Of a stretch of 7,824 nt of DNA, positions 1-6,280 are shown in pieces. Both the position numbers and the translations under genes were made by a program. Every line of letters begins with the position of its first letter. The stretch's first letter is position 1. This DNA comes from an uncultured Coriobacteriaceae bacterium (lineage in GTDB: Bacteria; Actinomycetota; Coriobacteriia; Coriobacteriales; QAMH01), in contig CADBRF010000103.1 of the NCBI GenBank assembly GCA_902796975.1, positions 1 to 7,824 on the forward strand. The letters are read 5' to 3'. The notes under the pieces were generated by a model that was not told where the DNA came from, ran no database searches, and worked only from the letters and a program-made list of their open reading frames with translations.

Positions 1-98
1 CCGGGAATGGCGATGCACACGAGCAGCAAGATAAACAGCACATTGGCGATGATAAAAGACGGCGTGAGAATCTTTTTACGGTCCAGCTTCTCGTCCAT
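1..98 (-). CDS. ABC transporter permease, N-terminal fragment (SsuC/TauC-type expected)
   Basis: Only the first 32 codons of this minus-strand gene are in the window; the rest lies beyond base 1. The visible N-terminus starts MDEKLDRKK, a short charged and mainly basic stretch that should stay in the cytoplasm. It is followed by a hydrophobic run (about residues 14-31) that reads as a first membrane helix. The ATG (98-96) overlaps the ATPase stop codon by one base (TAATG), a typical sign of translational coupling. The permease identity is inferred from this coupling and from the order binding protein, ATPase, hydrophobic protein, which is standard for nitrate/sulfonate/taurine-type importers. 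The permease signature loop that would contact the ATPase is outside the window, so no family motif can be checked. A second possibility is a different small membrane protein, but this is less likely. Confidence 0.8.
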   Translation of the reverse strand, partial: MDEKLDRKKILTPSFIIANVLFILLLVCIAIP

Positions 99-880
99 TA
101 TTCGTCCTCCTCGTCCTGCGCGGTCTGCTCGAAAAGCTCGAGCACCTCATCCTTGATGGCACGGACTTCCTTGTTGTCGTACAAGGAGCTTGCATCTCGC
201 ACTCGATCGCGAGGCAGGTCAAAGGTCTTGATAATGTGACGCTGCCCCATGAACGCAATGCGGTCGGCGAGAATGAGCGCCTCGTCGATATCGTGCGTGA
301 CGAAAACGGCGGTCTTGCAGCAGGACTGCTGCCAAAGGTCGACGAGCAGTTTCTGGAGCTTGCCCCTAATCATGGGGTCAAGCGCGCCAAAGGGTTCATC
401 GAGCAGCATAACGGGGGCATCGATTGCCAGGGCTCGTGCGATGGCAACGCGCTGACGCATGCCACCCGAAAGCTGGAAGGGATAGCGATTTGCCGCGCTT
501 TTGACGTTCACCTGGTCGAGGAGCTCGAGCGCGCGTTCACGGGCTTCATCCTTCGTGAGTTCCTTATGCGCTTTCATAAGCGTGAACATGACGTTTTTTA
601 CGGCGGTCTGCCAAGGAAAAAGCGAGTAGTTCTGGAAAACGATGGAGCGGTCCAAGCCAGGGCCCTCTACCGGTTTGCCATCGATGAGAACCTCGCCTTT
701 CGAGGGCATAGAAAGCCCTGCGAGAAGATTGAGCATCGTCGACTTGCCGCACCCGGAATGGCCGATGAGACAGAGGAACTCGCCATCCTCGATACGGGCA
801 TTGATGTCTTCGAGCGCGAGGTAGGATTCCTTGTTGTCGACATACGAGAAGTCGACATGCTTGAATTCGATAGAAGGCAT
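98..880 (-). CDS. ABC transporter ATP-binding protein, nitrate/sulfonate/taurine (SsuB/TauB) type
   Basis: This 260-residue protein is the ATP-hydrolysing subunit of an importer and would sit on the cytoplasmic face of the permease encoded next to it. All ABC motifs are present and intact: Walker A GHSGCGKST (40-48), Q-loop Q83 within VFQNYSLFPW, signature LSGGM (137-141), Walker B VMLLDE (157-162), D-loop GALD (165-168) and the H-loop histidine H196 in FVTHD. The YSLFPW stretch after the Q-loop and the MRQRVAIARAL run are typical of SsuB/TauB/NrtD ATPases. The length is usual for the family, and the acidic C-terminal tail (EQTAQDEEDE) is unremarkable. The start at 880 gives the expected N-terminus (IEFKHVDFSY), with an AGGTGG ribosome-binding sequence 3 bases upstream, somewhat close. 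The gene follows the binding protein by 60 bases and overlaps the permease start by one base. The family is certain; the substrate is not determined. Confidence 0.96.
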   Translation of the reverse strand: MPSIEFKHVDFSYVDNKESYLALEDINARIEDGEFLCLIGHSGCGKSTMLNLLAGLSMPSKGEVLIDGKPVEGPGLDRSIVFQNYSLFPWQTAVKNVMFTLMKAHKELTKDEARERALELLDQVNVKSAANRYPFQLSGGMRQRVAIARALAIDAPVMLLDEPFGALDPMIRGKLQKLLVDLWQQSCCKTAVFVTHDIDEALILADRIAFMGQRHIIKTFDLPRDRVRDASSLYDNKEVRAIKDEVLELFEQTAQDEEDE

Positions 881-901
881 AGACCACCTGCAGACATGGA
901 A

Positions 902-927
902 AATGCGCTCACCTAAGCGGGCGCATT
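902..927 (-). other. Intercistronic hairpin between binding-protein and ATPase genes
   Basis: AATGCGC (902-908) is mirrored by GCGCATT (921-927). The stem extends to nine pairs if one G-U pair is allowed, around an 8-base loop. It begins 14 bases after the binding-protein stop codon and 21 bases before the ATPase start, on the transcribed minus strand. Only four T residues follow or overlap its 3' arm, so it looks weak as an intrinsic terminator. Hairpins in this position in ABC importer operons commonly protect the upstream message or reduce readthrough, giving more binding protein than membrane components. That role is inferred here. Confidence 0.55.
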
Positions 928-940
928 CTGACGTTACATA

Positions 941-2140
941 CTAGATGCCGAGCGTATTGTGCTCGTTGTAGGTCTTCATGAGACCCTCGTAGAACTCCTT
1001 GTCGTCGCCGCGATCGATGAGGGTCTGCAGCGCGGTCTTGTAGATCTGGGAGTCCATATGGTCGAGGATGAGGTCCTTGTCATCACTCTGGAGATCGCCA
1101 TTGTCGACCATGTCGCCATAGAAGACCTTGACGTCGTCGGTCATGGGGTCCATCTCGAACTTCATAGCCGCCGTGTAGGAGTCAGTGGAGTACATGGTGG
1201 CCTCAACGTACTCGGCGGACTGGTCGGAGAGCTTGGTCACCGTCTCGATGGTGCCTTCCTTGTCCTTGTTGATGTCGCAGAGAGCGCGGAGGTTGGCAAT
1301 CTCGAATTTGACGAGAGCCGACTTCTTGTTCTCGAACGCATCGCGGTTCGTGGTCTGACGGCAGCAGGGGAAGTCGTGGCCGATGAGCTCGTTGGGGCGG
1401 AATGCGACGGTGACTGCCGGATCCTGCGAGGCAACGAAGCCATAACCAGAGTTGACGAAGCACATGTCAACAGAGCCCTTCTTGACAGCTTCGACCTCTG
1501 CCTGGGAGCCCTCGAGCAGGAGAAACACCACATCGGCTTCGCCGCTCTCGAGCTGCTCTTCCTTGTCGCCAATCTTGAGACCCTGCTGACGCAGCCAGGA
1601 TTTCATCGCCATATGGCCGGTCTCCATACGGAAGCAGGCGATCTTCTTGCCCTTGAAATCCTCTGCGGATTTGTACTTGTCCTTGTTCTCCGCAAGCGTG
1701 ACGCACTCGGAGCCATCGAGGACGGTACCGCCGAAAACGACGAGGTCATCGCCCTGGGCGATGTAGGTTGCGCTGGGGATGGAGCCAAAGGGAACGACAT
1801 CGACCGTGCCCTTGGAGAGCGCAGGCATGATCTCGGGGAAGCCGCCGCCGAAGGGCTGCTGGTTGACCTTGAGCTTCTCTGCTCCGTAATAGTCCTGCTC
1901 GAGAGCGATGCCGATGGGGGCAATCTTTGTGTCCTTCAGGTTCGTGACAACGTTGAGCTCTTCGACTTCGCTGCTCAGGCTAATCGCACTTGCCGAGGCA
2001 GAGGCAGAGGCCGATGCGGAAGCAGATGCGGACCCTGAACCGGATGAGCACCCAGACAGGGCAGTGCCCGCACCGAACATGAGCGCGGTTGCACCGGCAA
2101 GGCCGAGGAAGGACCGACGTGAAAGATTGTGTTGTGGCAT
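941..2140 (-). CDS. ABC transporter substrate-binding lipoprotein, NMT1/SsuA/TauA-like, Tat-exported
   Basis: This 399-residue extracytoplasmic protein should capture the substrate and deliver it to the importer encoded downstream. The N-terminus has a twin-arginine signal, SRRSFLG (7-13), a hydrophobic stretch, and a lipobox LSGC (28-31), so C31 is the likely lipidated residue. Residues 37-52 are eight exact Ser-Ala dipeptides, a flexible tether. The mature domain starts near residue 60 with the strand ELNVVTNLKDTKIAP. It continues with features common in NMT1/SsuA-like proteins: GGFPEIMPALSKGTVDVVPFG (split here as GGFPEIMPAL, 99-108, and DVVPFG, 114-119) and the hinge-like DFKGKKIACFRMETG (161-175). 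A CysCys pair occurs at 259-260 in PCCRQTT. The chosen ATG (2140) has AAGGGAG upstream with 7 bases of spacing. Another ATG 5 bases upstream is out of frame. The untranslated leader is only about 40 bases, so there is no room for a riboswitch of the TPP class. The substrate is not predictable: sulfonates, taurine, nitrate, pyrimidine precursors and others all use this fold. Confidence 0.93.
   Translation of the reverse strand: MPQHNLSRRSFLGLAGATALMFGAGTALSGCSSGSGSASASASASASASASAISLSSEVEELNVVTNLKDTKIAPIGIALEQDYYGAEKLKVNQQPFGGGFPEIMPALSKGTVDVVPFGSIPSATYIAQGDDLVVFGGTVLDGSECVTLAENKDKYKSAEDFKGKKIACFRMETGHMAMKSWLRQQGLKIGDKEEQLESGEADVVFLLLEGSQAEVEAVKKGSVDMCFVNSGYGFVASQDPAVTVAFRPNELIGHDFPCCRQTTNRDAFENKKSALVKFEIANLRALCDINKDKEGTIETVTKLSDQSAEYVEATMYSTDSYTAAMKFEMDPMTDDVKVFYGDMVDNGDLQSDDKDLILDHMDSQIYKTALQTLIDRGDDKEFYEGLMKTYNEHNTLGI
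1985..2032 (-). repeat. Degenerate hexanucleotide repeat encoding (Ser-Ala)x8
   Basis: Forty-eight bases encode eight consecutive Ser-Ala dipeptides right after the lipidated cysteine region of the binding protein. Codons vary (TCC, TCT, TCG, AGT for Ser; GCA, GCT, GCC, GCG for Ala), so the DNA is an imperfect repeat while the protein repeat is perfect. This points to selection for the amino-acid pattern, or old repeat expansion followed by silent drift. It works as a tether between membrane anchor and ligand domain. Confidence 0.85.
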
Positions 2141-2185
2141 GGCATGTCTCCCTTATTACAAAATGTCCACTAGTTGCGAATACCC

Positions 2186-2214
2186 ATTATAAGAGCGGGT
2201 TTTAAACCATACAA
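2186..2214 (-). promoter_or_regulatory. Sigma70-type promoter of the ABC importer operon
   Basis: On the minus strand a perfect -10 hexamer TATAAT (2191-2186) lies 17 bases downstream of a weak -35 hexamer TTGTAT (2214-2209, three of six consensus bases). Transcription should start near 2179, giving a leader of about 40 bases before the ATG at 2140. A weak -35 with an ideal -10 fits a promoter helped by an activator. Confidence 0.65.
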
Positions 2215-2232
2215 GCCCAAGCGGATAACAAG

Positions 2233-2249
2233 TGTGAAAATGATGTGAA
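2233..2249 (-). promoter_or_regulatory. Tandem TTCACA direct repeat, candidate activator site
   Basis: TTCACA occurs twice on the minus strand (2249-2244 and 2238-2233) with an 11-base period, about one helical turn. The pair is centred near position -62 from the predicted start of the ABC importer promoter. Direct hexamer repeats with one-turn spacing upstream of a poor -35 are a usual layout for dimeric activators and response regulators. No regulator gene is in the window, so the link is inferred. Confidence 0.35.
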
Positions 2250-2324
2250 CTCATTTGGACCCGAAGTGCGACAAGAAGCCCTTGAAGGTCCATCCAGCAC
2301 GCCACATCAAGCTTCTACAACAGT

Positions 2325-2371
2325 CGGGCAATTGCTCTCCCCTATCTCTTGCCCGGATTCAAGCGTAGAAT
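2325..2371 (+). promoter_or_regulatory. Candidate promoter with inverted repeat for the YjgR-type gene
   Basis: The divergent intergenic region 2141-2429 must hold the plus-strand promoter as well. The best -10 match is TAGAAT (2366-2371, five of six consensus bases), but no acceptable -35 lies at 15-18 bases. A perfect 7-base inverted repeat, CGGGCAA (2325-2331) and TTGCCCG (2349-2355) with 17 bases between, covers the place where a -35 would be. It could be an operator or form a hairpin; if transcription starts after 2371 it would not be in the RNA. An 8-base palindrome GCAATTGC (2328-2335) overlaps its left arm. The rest of the region shows nothing else I can name. Confidence 0.3.
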
Positions 2372-2429
2372 TGCAGGCGTAGATAAGAACGCCGAGAGCG
2401 GACGCGACTGCTCGCGAGAAGGGATAGCT

Positions 2430-4109
2430 ATGTATACCGAGGGCAAACTCGTCATCGCAAAGACCTCCGACGGCAACGAGGATGTGAGTCTGTTACCAGG
2501 CATGGCAAACCGCCATGGCCTCATCGCGGGAGCAACTGGCACGGGCAAGACTGTCACGCTCAAGACCATTGCCCAGAGCATGAGCGATGCCGGCATTCCC
2601 ACCTTCCTCGCAGACATCAAGGGTGATGTCTCGGGCATGGCAATCGCAGGGAAGGCAAGCGAGAAGCTCGTCAAGCGCCTGGAGGGCATCGGCGTCACCG
2701 ACTACGATTTCCACGCCTGCCCCGTGCGCTTCTGGGATGTCTACGGCGAGCAGGGAACGCCGGTCCGCACCACCATCACCGAGATGGGACCGACCTTGCT
2801 CAGCCGTCTGCTCGGCCTTACCGACGTGCAGGAAGGTGTACTCAACATCGCCTTCCACCTTGCAGACGATGAAGGGCTCCTCCTTCTCGACCTCAAGGAT
2901 CTGCGGTCCATGATCACCTACGTTTCCGACCATGCCAAGGAGCTATCCGCCACGTATGGACAGGTTTCGCGCCAGAGCGTGGGAGCAATCCAGCGCGCGC
3001 TTCTCCAGCTCGAAGATGCTGGCGGCGATATCTTCTTCGGCGAACCTGCGCTTGATATCAGGGACTGGCTCCAGTGCGATACCGATGGCAAGGGCTATGT
3101 GAACATCCTCGATTGCGTTAAGCTCGTCCAGAGCCCCCTGCTCTACTCCACCTTCCTGCTCTGGATGCTTTCCGAGCTCTACGAGCTCCTCCCCGAGGCA
3201 GGCGATCTGGATAAGCCCAAGATCTGCTTCTTCTTCGATGAAGCTCACCTGCTCTTCGATGATGCCCCCAAGGCGCTGCTCGACAAGGTCGAGCAGGTCG
3301 TCAAGCTCATTCGAAGCAAGGGTGTAGGCGTCTGGTTCATCACGCAGAACCCAACCGATATTCCCGACGACGTTCTTGCCCAGCTGGGCAATCGCGTCCA
3401 GCACGCCTTGCGCGCCTATACGCCCGCTGAGCAGAAGGCCATCAAGGCTGCCGCTGAGAGCTTCCGCGAGAACCCTGCCTTCAACACGGCCCAGGTCATG
3501 GAAGAGCTGGGCACGGGCGAAGCTCTCATCAGCTTCCTTGACGAGAAGGGCGCTCCGAGCATCGTCCAGCGTGCGCATGTCATTGCCTGCGCTTGCTCGA
3601 TGGATGCCGCGCCCGCCGATGACAAGCAGTACCTCGTGGCCAACGGCCAGTTCATGTCCAAGTATGAGACTCCTATAGACCGCGAAAGCGCCTACGAGTT
3701 GCTCAACGAACGTGCTGCGAAGGCCCAGGAGGAGGCTGAGAAAGCCGAGGCCGAGGCCAAAGCTGCAGCAGAGCGTGAGGCCGCCGAAAAGCAAGCGGAG
3801 AAAGAACGCATCGCGGCCGAGAAGCAAGCTGCAAAGGAGAAGGCGGCTGCCCAGCGCGAACTCGAGCGCCAGCTCAAGGCAGAAGAGAAGAAACGTGCCC
3901 AGGAAGAGGCCAAGCTGGAGCGAGAAGCTCAGAAAGCCTATGAACGCGACTTGAAGGAACGCCAGAAAGCGCAGGAACGCGAACTCAAGGAGCAGGAACG
4001 GCAGCGGAAGATGTTCGAGAAAGCAGCGGGAGCCGCTCTCTCGAGCGCGTCCCGCACATTGGGAACCAGTCTTGCCCGCGGCCTCCTCGGCGTTCTGAAG
4101 AAGCGCTAG
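2430..4109 (+). CDS. HerA-like ATPase of the YjgR/DUF853 family with long C-terminal coiled coil
   Basis: This is a 559-residue cytoplasmic P-loop ATPase related to the HerA/FtsK translocase group and specifically to E. coli YjgR (DUF853), whose cellular role is not established. The N-terminal strand and MANRHGLIAGATGTGKTVTL region (25-44) contain Walker A GATGTGKT (34-41). Walker B is FFFDEAH (267-273) with D270 and E271, followed by the ITQNPTDIP segment (304-312), characteristic of the family. The segment TFLLWMLSELYELLPE (241-256) also matches YjgR proteins. From about residue 424 to 530 the chain is almost only Ala, Glu, Lys, Arg and Gln and should form a long coiled coil. It ends in a small C-terminal helix, LARGLLGVLKKR (548-559). 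From memory, E. coli YjgR is about 500 residues, so this one looks extended mainly in the charged region. The ATG at 2430 is chosen because the conserved region starts there and GAAGGG lies 6 bases upstream; an in-frame TTG at 2349 would add 27 unsupported residues. The PAP2 gene follows in the same direction. Confidence 0.93.
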   Translation: MYTEGKLVIAKTSDGNEDVSLLPGMANRHGLIAGATGTGKTVTLKTIAQSMSDAGIPTFLADIKGDVSGMAIAGKASEKLVKRLEGIGVTDYDFHACPVRFWDVYGEQGTPVRTTITEMGPTLLSRLLGLTDVQEGVLNIAFHLADDEGLLLLDLKDLRSMITYVSDHAKELSATYGQVSRQSVGAIQRALLQLEDAGGDIFFGEPALDIRDWLQCDTDGKGYVNILDCVKLVQSPLLYSTFLLWMLSELYELLPEAGDLDKPKICFFFDEAHLLFDDAPKALLDKVEQVVKLIRSKGVGVWFITQNPTDIPDDVLAQLGNRVQHALRAYTPAEQKAIKAAAESFRENPAFNTAQVMEELGTGEALISFLDEKGAPSIVQRAHVIACACSMDAAPADDKQYLVANGQFMSKYETPIDRESAYELLNERAAKAQEEAEKAEAEAKAAAEREAAEKQAEKERIAAEKQAAKEKAAAQRELERQLKAEEKKRAQEEAKLEREAQKAYERDLKERQKAQERELKEQERQRKMFEKAAGAALSSASRTLGTSLARGLLGVLKKR

Positions 4110-4145
4110 AGGCTTACTGAGCAACCGAAAGACAGCGGAGAGCAG

Positions 4146-4646
4146 ATGACAGCCGAGGAATATACGCGTCTCGCTGCCCCCTTGCGGGCGCGGCCTCGCG
4201 CACTCGCAGCCGTGCTCGGCACAAACAAGGCGCTCACCTTGCTCGGCTATATCTGCTATCCGCTCCTGTTCGTCTTGCTTGCCTTGTTCGAGCCAGGGCT
4301 CTTGGTGCGGTGCATCCTCGTGCCTGGCATCTCGTTCGCCCTTGTCACTTTGTTCCGCCGGGGTGTCAATGCCGAGCGCCCCTACGAGCAGCTGGATATC
4401 GACCCTCTCATCAAGAAGGAGACGAAAGGGAAATCATTTCCCAGCAGACACACTTTCTCGATGTTCATGATTGCAACAACCTGGCTCGTATGGAGCCCCA
4501 CGGTTGGCGCGCTTCTACTTATCGCAAGCGTCCTCATGGCTTGTGTCCGCGTGGTTGGTGGCGTGCACTTCCCTCGCGATGTTATCGCGGGAGCTGTCAT
4601 CGCCCTCGCCTGCGCCGCAGTGGGCTATAACCTTATCCCCTGGTAG
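4146..4646 (+). CDS. PAP2-family membrane phosphatase (small type)
   Basis: This 166-residue protein is an integral membrane phosphatase of the PAP2/type-2 phosphatidic acid phosphatase superfamily, whose members remove phosphate from lipid phosphates or isoprenyl diphosphates. The three catalytic motifs are visible. Motif C1 appears as R71-x6-R78-P79 (Arg replaces the usual Lys), C2 is FPSRHT with the P99-S100-R101-H102 core, and C3 is R135-x5-H141-x3-D145. H102 would be the proton donor and H141 the nucleophile, activated by D145. About five hydrophobic segments are apparent (roughly 28-48, 52-70, 103-117, 119-134, 145-163). The ATG at 4146 has GGAG 5 bases upstream. The gene starts 36 bases after the YjgR-type gene with no terminator between, so cotranscription is likely. 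Substrate candidates include undecaprenyl diphosphate and phosphatidylglycerol phosphate, but the sequence does not decide. Confidence 0.92.
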   Translation: MTAEEYTRLAAPLRARPRALAAVLGTNKALTLLGYICYPLLFVLLALFEPGLLVRCILVPGISFALVTLFRRGVNAERPYEQLDIDPLIKKETKGKSFPSRHTFSMFMIATTWLVWSPTVGALLLIASVLMACVRVVGGVHFPRDVIAGAVIALACAAVGYNLIPW

Positions 4647-4742
4647 GGTAGGTGCGGGGATACATACCCTCTTCCCTATCCTGGGATGGCCTCTCAAAAG
4701 GCACTTATGGCAGAACTTCCGCAGGGATACGCATCTACGCTA

Positions 4743-6044
4743 TCACTCGTCGGCCTTGGGAGTATTAGCGTTGATAGCTTCCTGCTCTTTTCGGATCTTT
4801 AGGCGCTTTTCCCGATTTATCCGGTTAATCTCGTTCGCGCGCTCGATATTGCGCATCATGCGCGGGTAGAGAAGACAGAAAAGGACAATGCCCGCGACCA
4901 CGACTGCCGCCGCTACGAGATACATATCCGAATAACCGGCAACGGTATCACCCGTGATGCCGTGGAAAGTTTCCGCCACCGAACCCGAAATGATAGGCCC
5001 GAAGAGCATGGCGATATCAAGGCCGGTGAAGTGTGTGCCGCTGGCGGCGCCGCTGCGAGAACGAGGGACGCTTCCCATGGCGAGAGCCTGCAGTTGTGGG
5101 ATGCAGGCACCGTAGCCACATGCCGTGATAACGCCCGCGACCATGAACATCTCGAGCGTGCGCGCGTAGGCAATGACCACAAAAGCGACAGCGAAAGCAA
5201 TGAGGGCAGGAATGATGACGGGCCGATAGCCGAACCGATCAACAAGCCTCCCGAAAAGCGGGCGCGTACCCAACATGAGGATGGAGTTAATGACGAAGTA
5301 GACGCCGATGCCCGCAACACCAAGGGCATTCGCATAGAGGGCGATAAATGACATCACACTCGTATTGCATGAGGAGAAAATGCAAGTCAGCAATGCCGGA
5401 GGTATTGCACCCACCGCGATGATGCGCTTGAACTCGATCTTATAGGGAGGTCTGAGCGGATTTGGCCTCTCTTTGATGAAGAGAATCAGAATTGCGGCGA
5501 CAATCATTGAGATACCCGCAATGCGGAAGGTCCAGATGAAGCCCACAGCGTCTATGAGCCACAAGCCCAAAGCCGGACCAAGAGCCTGAGCGACAGTCAT
5601 GGCAAGCGAGAAGATGCTTATGCCGCGGCCAAGGTGGGAAGGCGGAAGCGATTCAGTTGCAAGAGCAAGGGCAAGAGGCCCGGTACAGCCCATGGCAAAA
5701 CCATGGAGCATACGCACTGCGATAAGAGCGGGCACGCTGCGCACGAATCCATAGAGAAACGAGCAGACCATGACCAGCAAGATGGCGCAGAAGAAGATTT
5801 TCTTCTTTGAGAAGCTGTCGAACGCAGGCGTGGCGAAAGGACGCGTGAGCAAGGCGGTGATGGCAAAACAGCCCACGGCAATGCCCACAACTGTCGGCGT
5901 AGCACCAAAACTATCCGCATAAAGAGGGAGAATGGTGTTCATCATGAACTGGCCGATGCTCTGAAAGAGACTGATAAAACATAGAACAACGAACGTGACC
6001 GACCAGATGCTATCGCCTTTGCGTGCTGCTGCTTGCTCCGCCAT
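4743..6044 (-). CDS. MFS transporter, 12-helix DHA1-like exporter
   Basis: This 433-residue protein is a major facilitator superfamily carrier of the inner membrane, with the expected two six-helix halves joined by a charged cytoplasmic loop (about 190-207, KERPNPLRPPYKIEFKR). The conserved loop 8-9 motif is clear in the second half: FGRLVDRFGYRP (264-275). Its counterpart between helices 2 and 3 is degenerate: RPFATPAFDSFSKKK (68-82) keeps the Pro, Asp and basic cluster but lacks the canonical glycines. LGPALG (155-160) resembles antiporter motif C, which favours an efflux role. A hydrophilic, basic tail (about 395-433) ends the protein. The ATG at 6044 has a strong AGGGGAGG ribosome-binding sequence 9 bases upstream. 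The gene converges with the PAP2 gene; the 96 bases between them contain only short stems and no good terminator. Substrate is unknown. Confidence 0.93.
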   Translation of the reverse strand: MAEQAAARKGDSIWSVTFVVLCFISLFQSIGQFMMNTILPLYADSFGATPTVVGIAVGCFAITALLTRPFATPAFDSFSKKKIFFCAILLVMVCSFLYGFVRSVPALIAVRMLHGFAMGCTGPLALALATESLPPSHLGRGISIFSLAMTVAQALGPALGLWLIDAVGFIWTFRIAGISMIVAAILILFIKERPNPLRPPYKIEFKRIIAVGAIPPALLTCIFSSCNTSVMSFIALYANALGVAGIGVYFVINSILMLGTRPLFGRLVDRFGYRPVIIPALIAFAVAFVVIAYARTLEMFMVAGVITACGYGACIPQLQALAMGSVPRSRSGAASGTHFTGLDIAMLFGPIISGSVAETFHGITGDTVAGYSDMYLVAAAVVVAGIVLFCLLYPRMMRNIERANEINRINREKRLKIRKEQEAINANTPKADE

Positions 6045-6280
6045 ACGCGGGACCTCCCCTCGCTGATTCTTCTTCTCTCCGTGTTCTTCTATATTACTAC
6101 TAAACAGTGCTAGCTAAATTTTGAAACAATACCTGATATACCTGCGGTAATGTGCACAGTTCTGATGCGCACAAAGAACTGCATTCTGACACGCCAACTC
6201 CCCATTCTTGCAGTTCAAGGTCGTAAAAACGCGCTGAGACAAATTCGCAAAAGACCTTTCTATGGTTCTGCGGAGCAAAC
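6045..6280 (-). promoter_or_regulatory. Upstream regulatory region of the MFS gene
   Basis: The AGCS terminator lies just upstream, so the MFS gene should have a promoter here. An AT-rich stretch (about 6086-6145) holds the best candidates. One is a -10 TAATAT (6096-6091, four of six) with a poor -35 TTTAGC 16 bases upstream. An alternative -35, TTGTTT (6129-6124), has no good partner. None is convincing by itself. An inverted repeat lies at 6157-6181 and is listed separately. Bases from about 6185 to 6280 show nothing I can name; no tRNA or small RNA fold is apparent. Confidence 0.35.
6151..6181. repeat. Overlapping inverted repeats upstream of the MFS gene
   Basis: CAGTTCT (6157-6163) and AGAACTG (6175-6181) form a perfect 7-base inverted repeat around 11 bases. 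A second, shifted pair, TGTGC (6151-6155) and GCACA (6169-6173), interlocks with it, so only one could fold as a hairpin at a time. The site is about 110-140 bases upstream of the MFS start codon, far enough to be an operator instead of a leader structure. There is no T-run beside it, so it is not a terminator. Confidence 0.4.

Noticed and set aside
236..2038. Long plus-strand open frames opposite the ATPase gene (226 codons) and the binding-protein gene (359 codons).
   Set aside because: They are antisense to well-supported genes, have no recognisable domains, and their composition reflects GC-rich codon use of the true strand.
2141..2185. Possible TPP or other riboswitch before the ABC importer, which would have suggested pyrimidine-precursor uptake.
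   Set aside because: The predicted leader is only about 40 bases and contains no TPP-riboswitch core sequences.
2219..2230. AGCGGATAACAA, identical to a 12-base part of the E. coli lac operator.
   Set aside because: Only one side matches; there is no symmetric half-site, no LacI-family gene nearby, and the host is unlikely to share that operator. Chance match is the simplest explanation.
2943..4124. 393-codon minus-strand frame opposite the YjgR-type gene.
   Set aside because: Leu/Phe-rich translation is the mirror of the Glu/Lys-rich coiled coil; no family features, and the plus strand has clear Walker motifs.
4645..4681. Short stems (AGGGTA/TACCCT and GGATA/TATCC) between the convergent PAP2 and MFS genes, considered as a shared terminator.
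   Set aside because: Stems are 5-6 pairs with 14-base loops and have no T-run on either strand.
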